Below are positions 5,622 through 5,816 of a DNA stretch of 5,816 bases, in pieces. Position 1 is the first letter of the stretch, and the number at the start of each line of letters is the position of its first letter. Origin of the DNA: Desulfovibrionaceae bacterium (GTDB lineage Bacteria > Pseudomonadota > Gammaproteobacteria > Burkholderiales > Burkholderiaceae_C). Below the pieces are notes generated by a model that did no database searches, was not told the origin of the DNA, and worked only from the letters and a program-made list of their open reading frames with translations. Where the stretch lies: NCBI GenBank assembly GCA_009778355.1, contig WRJY01000174.1, positions 1-5,816 of the forward strand, written 5' to 3'. A program made the position numbers and the translations under genes.

Positions 5622-5651
5622 GGTTTGGGCTTGGCCACGCCGGTTTGATCG
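5622..5651 (+). repeat. Right copy of the imperfect direct repeat flanking the halogenase
   Basis: This copy aligns with 3668-3697 (25 of 30 identical, transitions only) and lies 52 bases beyond the dnaB stop codon. Part of its right end forms a 6-bp inverted repeat with bases 5660-5665 (CCGGTT / AACCGG), which the left copy does not have. Confidence 0.6.
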
Positions 5652-5680
5652 CTGTACTCAACCGGAGCGCGCAGCCGGTG

Positions 5681-5704
5681 GATACCGTGGCAAGCGCCGG
5701 TATC
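5681..5704 (-). other. Inverted repeat at the dnaB stop codon
   Basis: GATACCG (5681-5687) and CGGTATC (5698-5704) form a perfect 7-bp stem with a 10-base loop. It overlaps the dnaB stop codon (5703-5705). On the minus strand it could be a 3'-end hairpin, but no T tract follows. Confidence 0.35.
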
Positions 5705-5816
5705 AGAAATCGTCGTTGACTCCGGTCGCCAAACTCTCGAAGCGCGTCAGCGGCTTGAGGAAGGCCAGCTTCACGGTGCCCGTGGGGCCGTTGCGCTGCT
5801 TGCCGATGATGATCTC
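5703..5816 (-). CDS. dnaB: Replicative DNA helicase DnaB, C-terminal fragment
   Basis: The last 37 codons of a minus-strand gene enter from the right edge. The visible peptide reads EIIIGKQRNGPTGTVKLAFL, then KPLTRFESLA and a short acidic end, NDDF, before the TGA at 5703-5705. The E-I-I-x-x-K-Q-R-N-G-P-T-G-T-V run is the highly conserved C-terminal segment of DnaB; it contains the KQRNG region near the ATP site of the RecA-like motor. DnaB is the hexameric helicase that unwinds DNA ahead of the replisome in the cytoplasm. The end looks intact and of normal length. It converges on the halogenase with about 200 bases between them. DnaB-type phage helicases share this motif, but nothing else in the window suggests a prophage. 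Confidence 0.92.
   Translation of the reverse strand, partial: EIIIGKQRNGPTGTVKLAFLKPLTRFESLATGVNDDF

Noticed and set aside
1..5816. CRISPR arrays, tRNA or rRNA genes, transposase genes
   Set aside because: I saw no regularly spaced repeats, no cloverleaf with a T-loop-like GGTTCGAATCC, and no transposase-like protein in any frame.

Overview
The window looks like chromosomal DNA from a GC-rich betaproteobacterium, most likely Burkholderiales and perhaps Comamonadaceae. The clues are the DnaB C-terminus at the right edge, a short DksA/TraR-type protein, a CWC-type cysteine-rich protein paired with a YafJ-like amidotransferase, and roughly two-thirds GC in the housekeeping parts. The assignment is inference from family resemblance and composition; no rRNA or other taxonomic marker is present.

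Layout from left to right. Bases 1-127 (minus) hold the start of an AAA_14/DUF4143-type ATPase with a clear Walker A motif. A short divergent gap with a Fur-box-like sequence (255-273) leads into a long plus-strand ORF (285-2018). This ORF is a chimera: a signal peptide and MetA/phenol-type outer-membrane barrel domain fused in frame, near base 945, to the last ~355 residues of a small-subunit catalase. The catalase part keeps the proximal haem tyrosine motif but has lost the N-terminal third with the catalytic His and Asn, so it should not work as a catalase. Converging on it from the right is a minus-strand pair: a cysteine-rich CWC protein (2829-3089) overlapping by 22 bases a class II glutamine amidotransferase (2092-2850). 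An 82-base gap separates the CWC gene from a divergent DksA/TraR-family zinc-finger gene (3172-3558).

Next is a 463-base stretch without a convincing gene (3559-4021). It holds a hairpin after the DksA gene, an AT-rich patch with a perfect TATAAT, several hairpins, and a 15-base dyad just before a strong Shine-Dalgarno. It leads to a full-length FAD-dependent halogenase of the tryptophan halogenase family (4022-5500), with the nucleotide-binding GGGTAGW, catalytic-type Lys80, WMWQIP and Glu346 all present. Two hairpins follow the gene, and the window ends in the C-terminal 37 codons of dnaB on the minus strand.

The halogenase and its leader are less GC-rich than the surrounding genes. They are bracketed by an imperfect 30-base direct repeat (25/30 identical, all differences transitions), at 3668-3697 and 5622-5651. 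This suggests either a single-gene insertion between core genes or two copies of a dispersed intergenic repeat. No flavin reductase, transporter or peptide substrate gene is visible beside the halogenase, so its substrate is open. The two points most worth pursuing are the porin-catalase chimera and the orphan halogenase with its flanking repeats and long leader.
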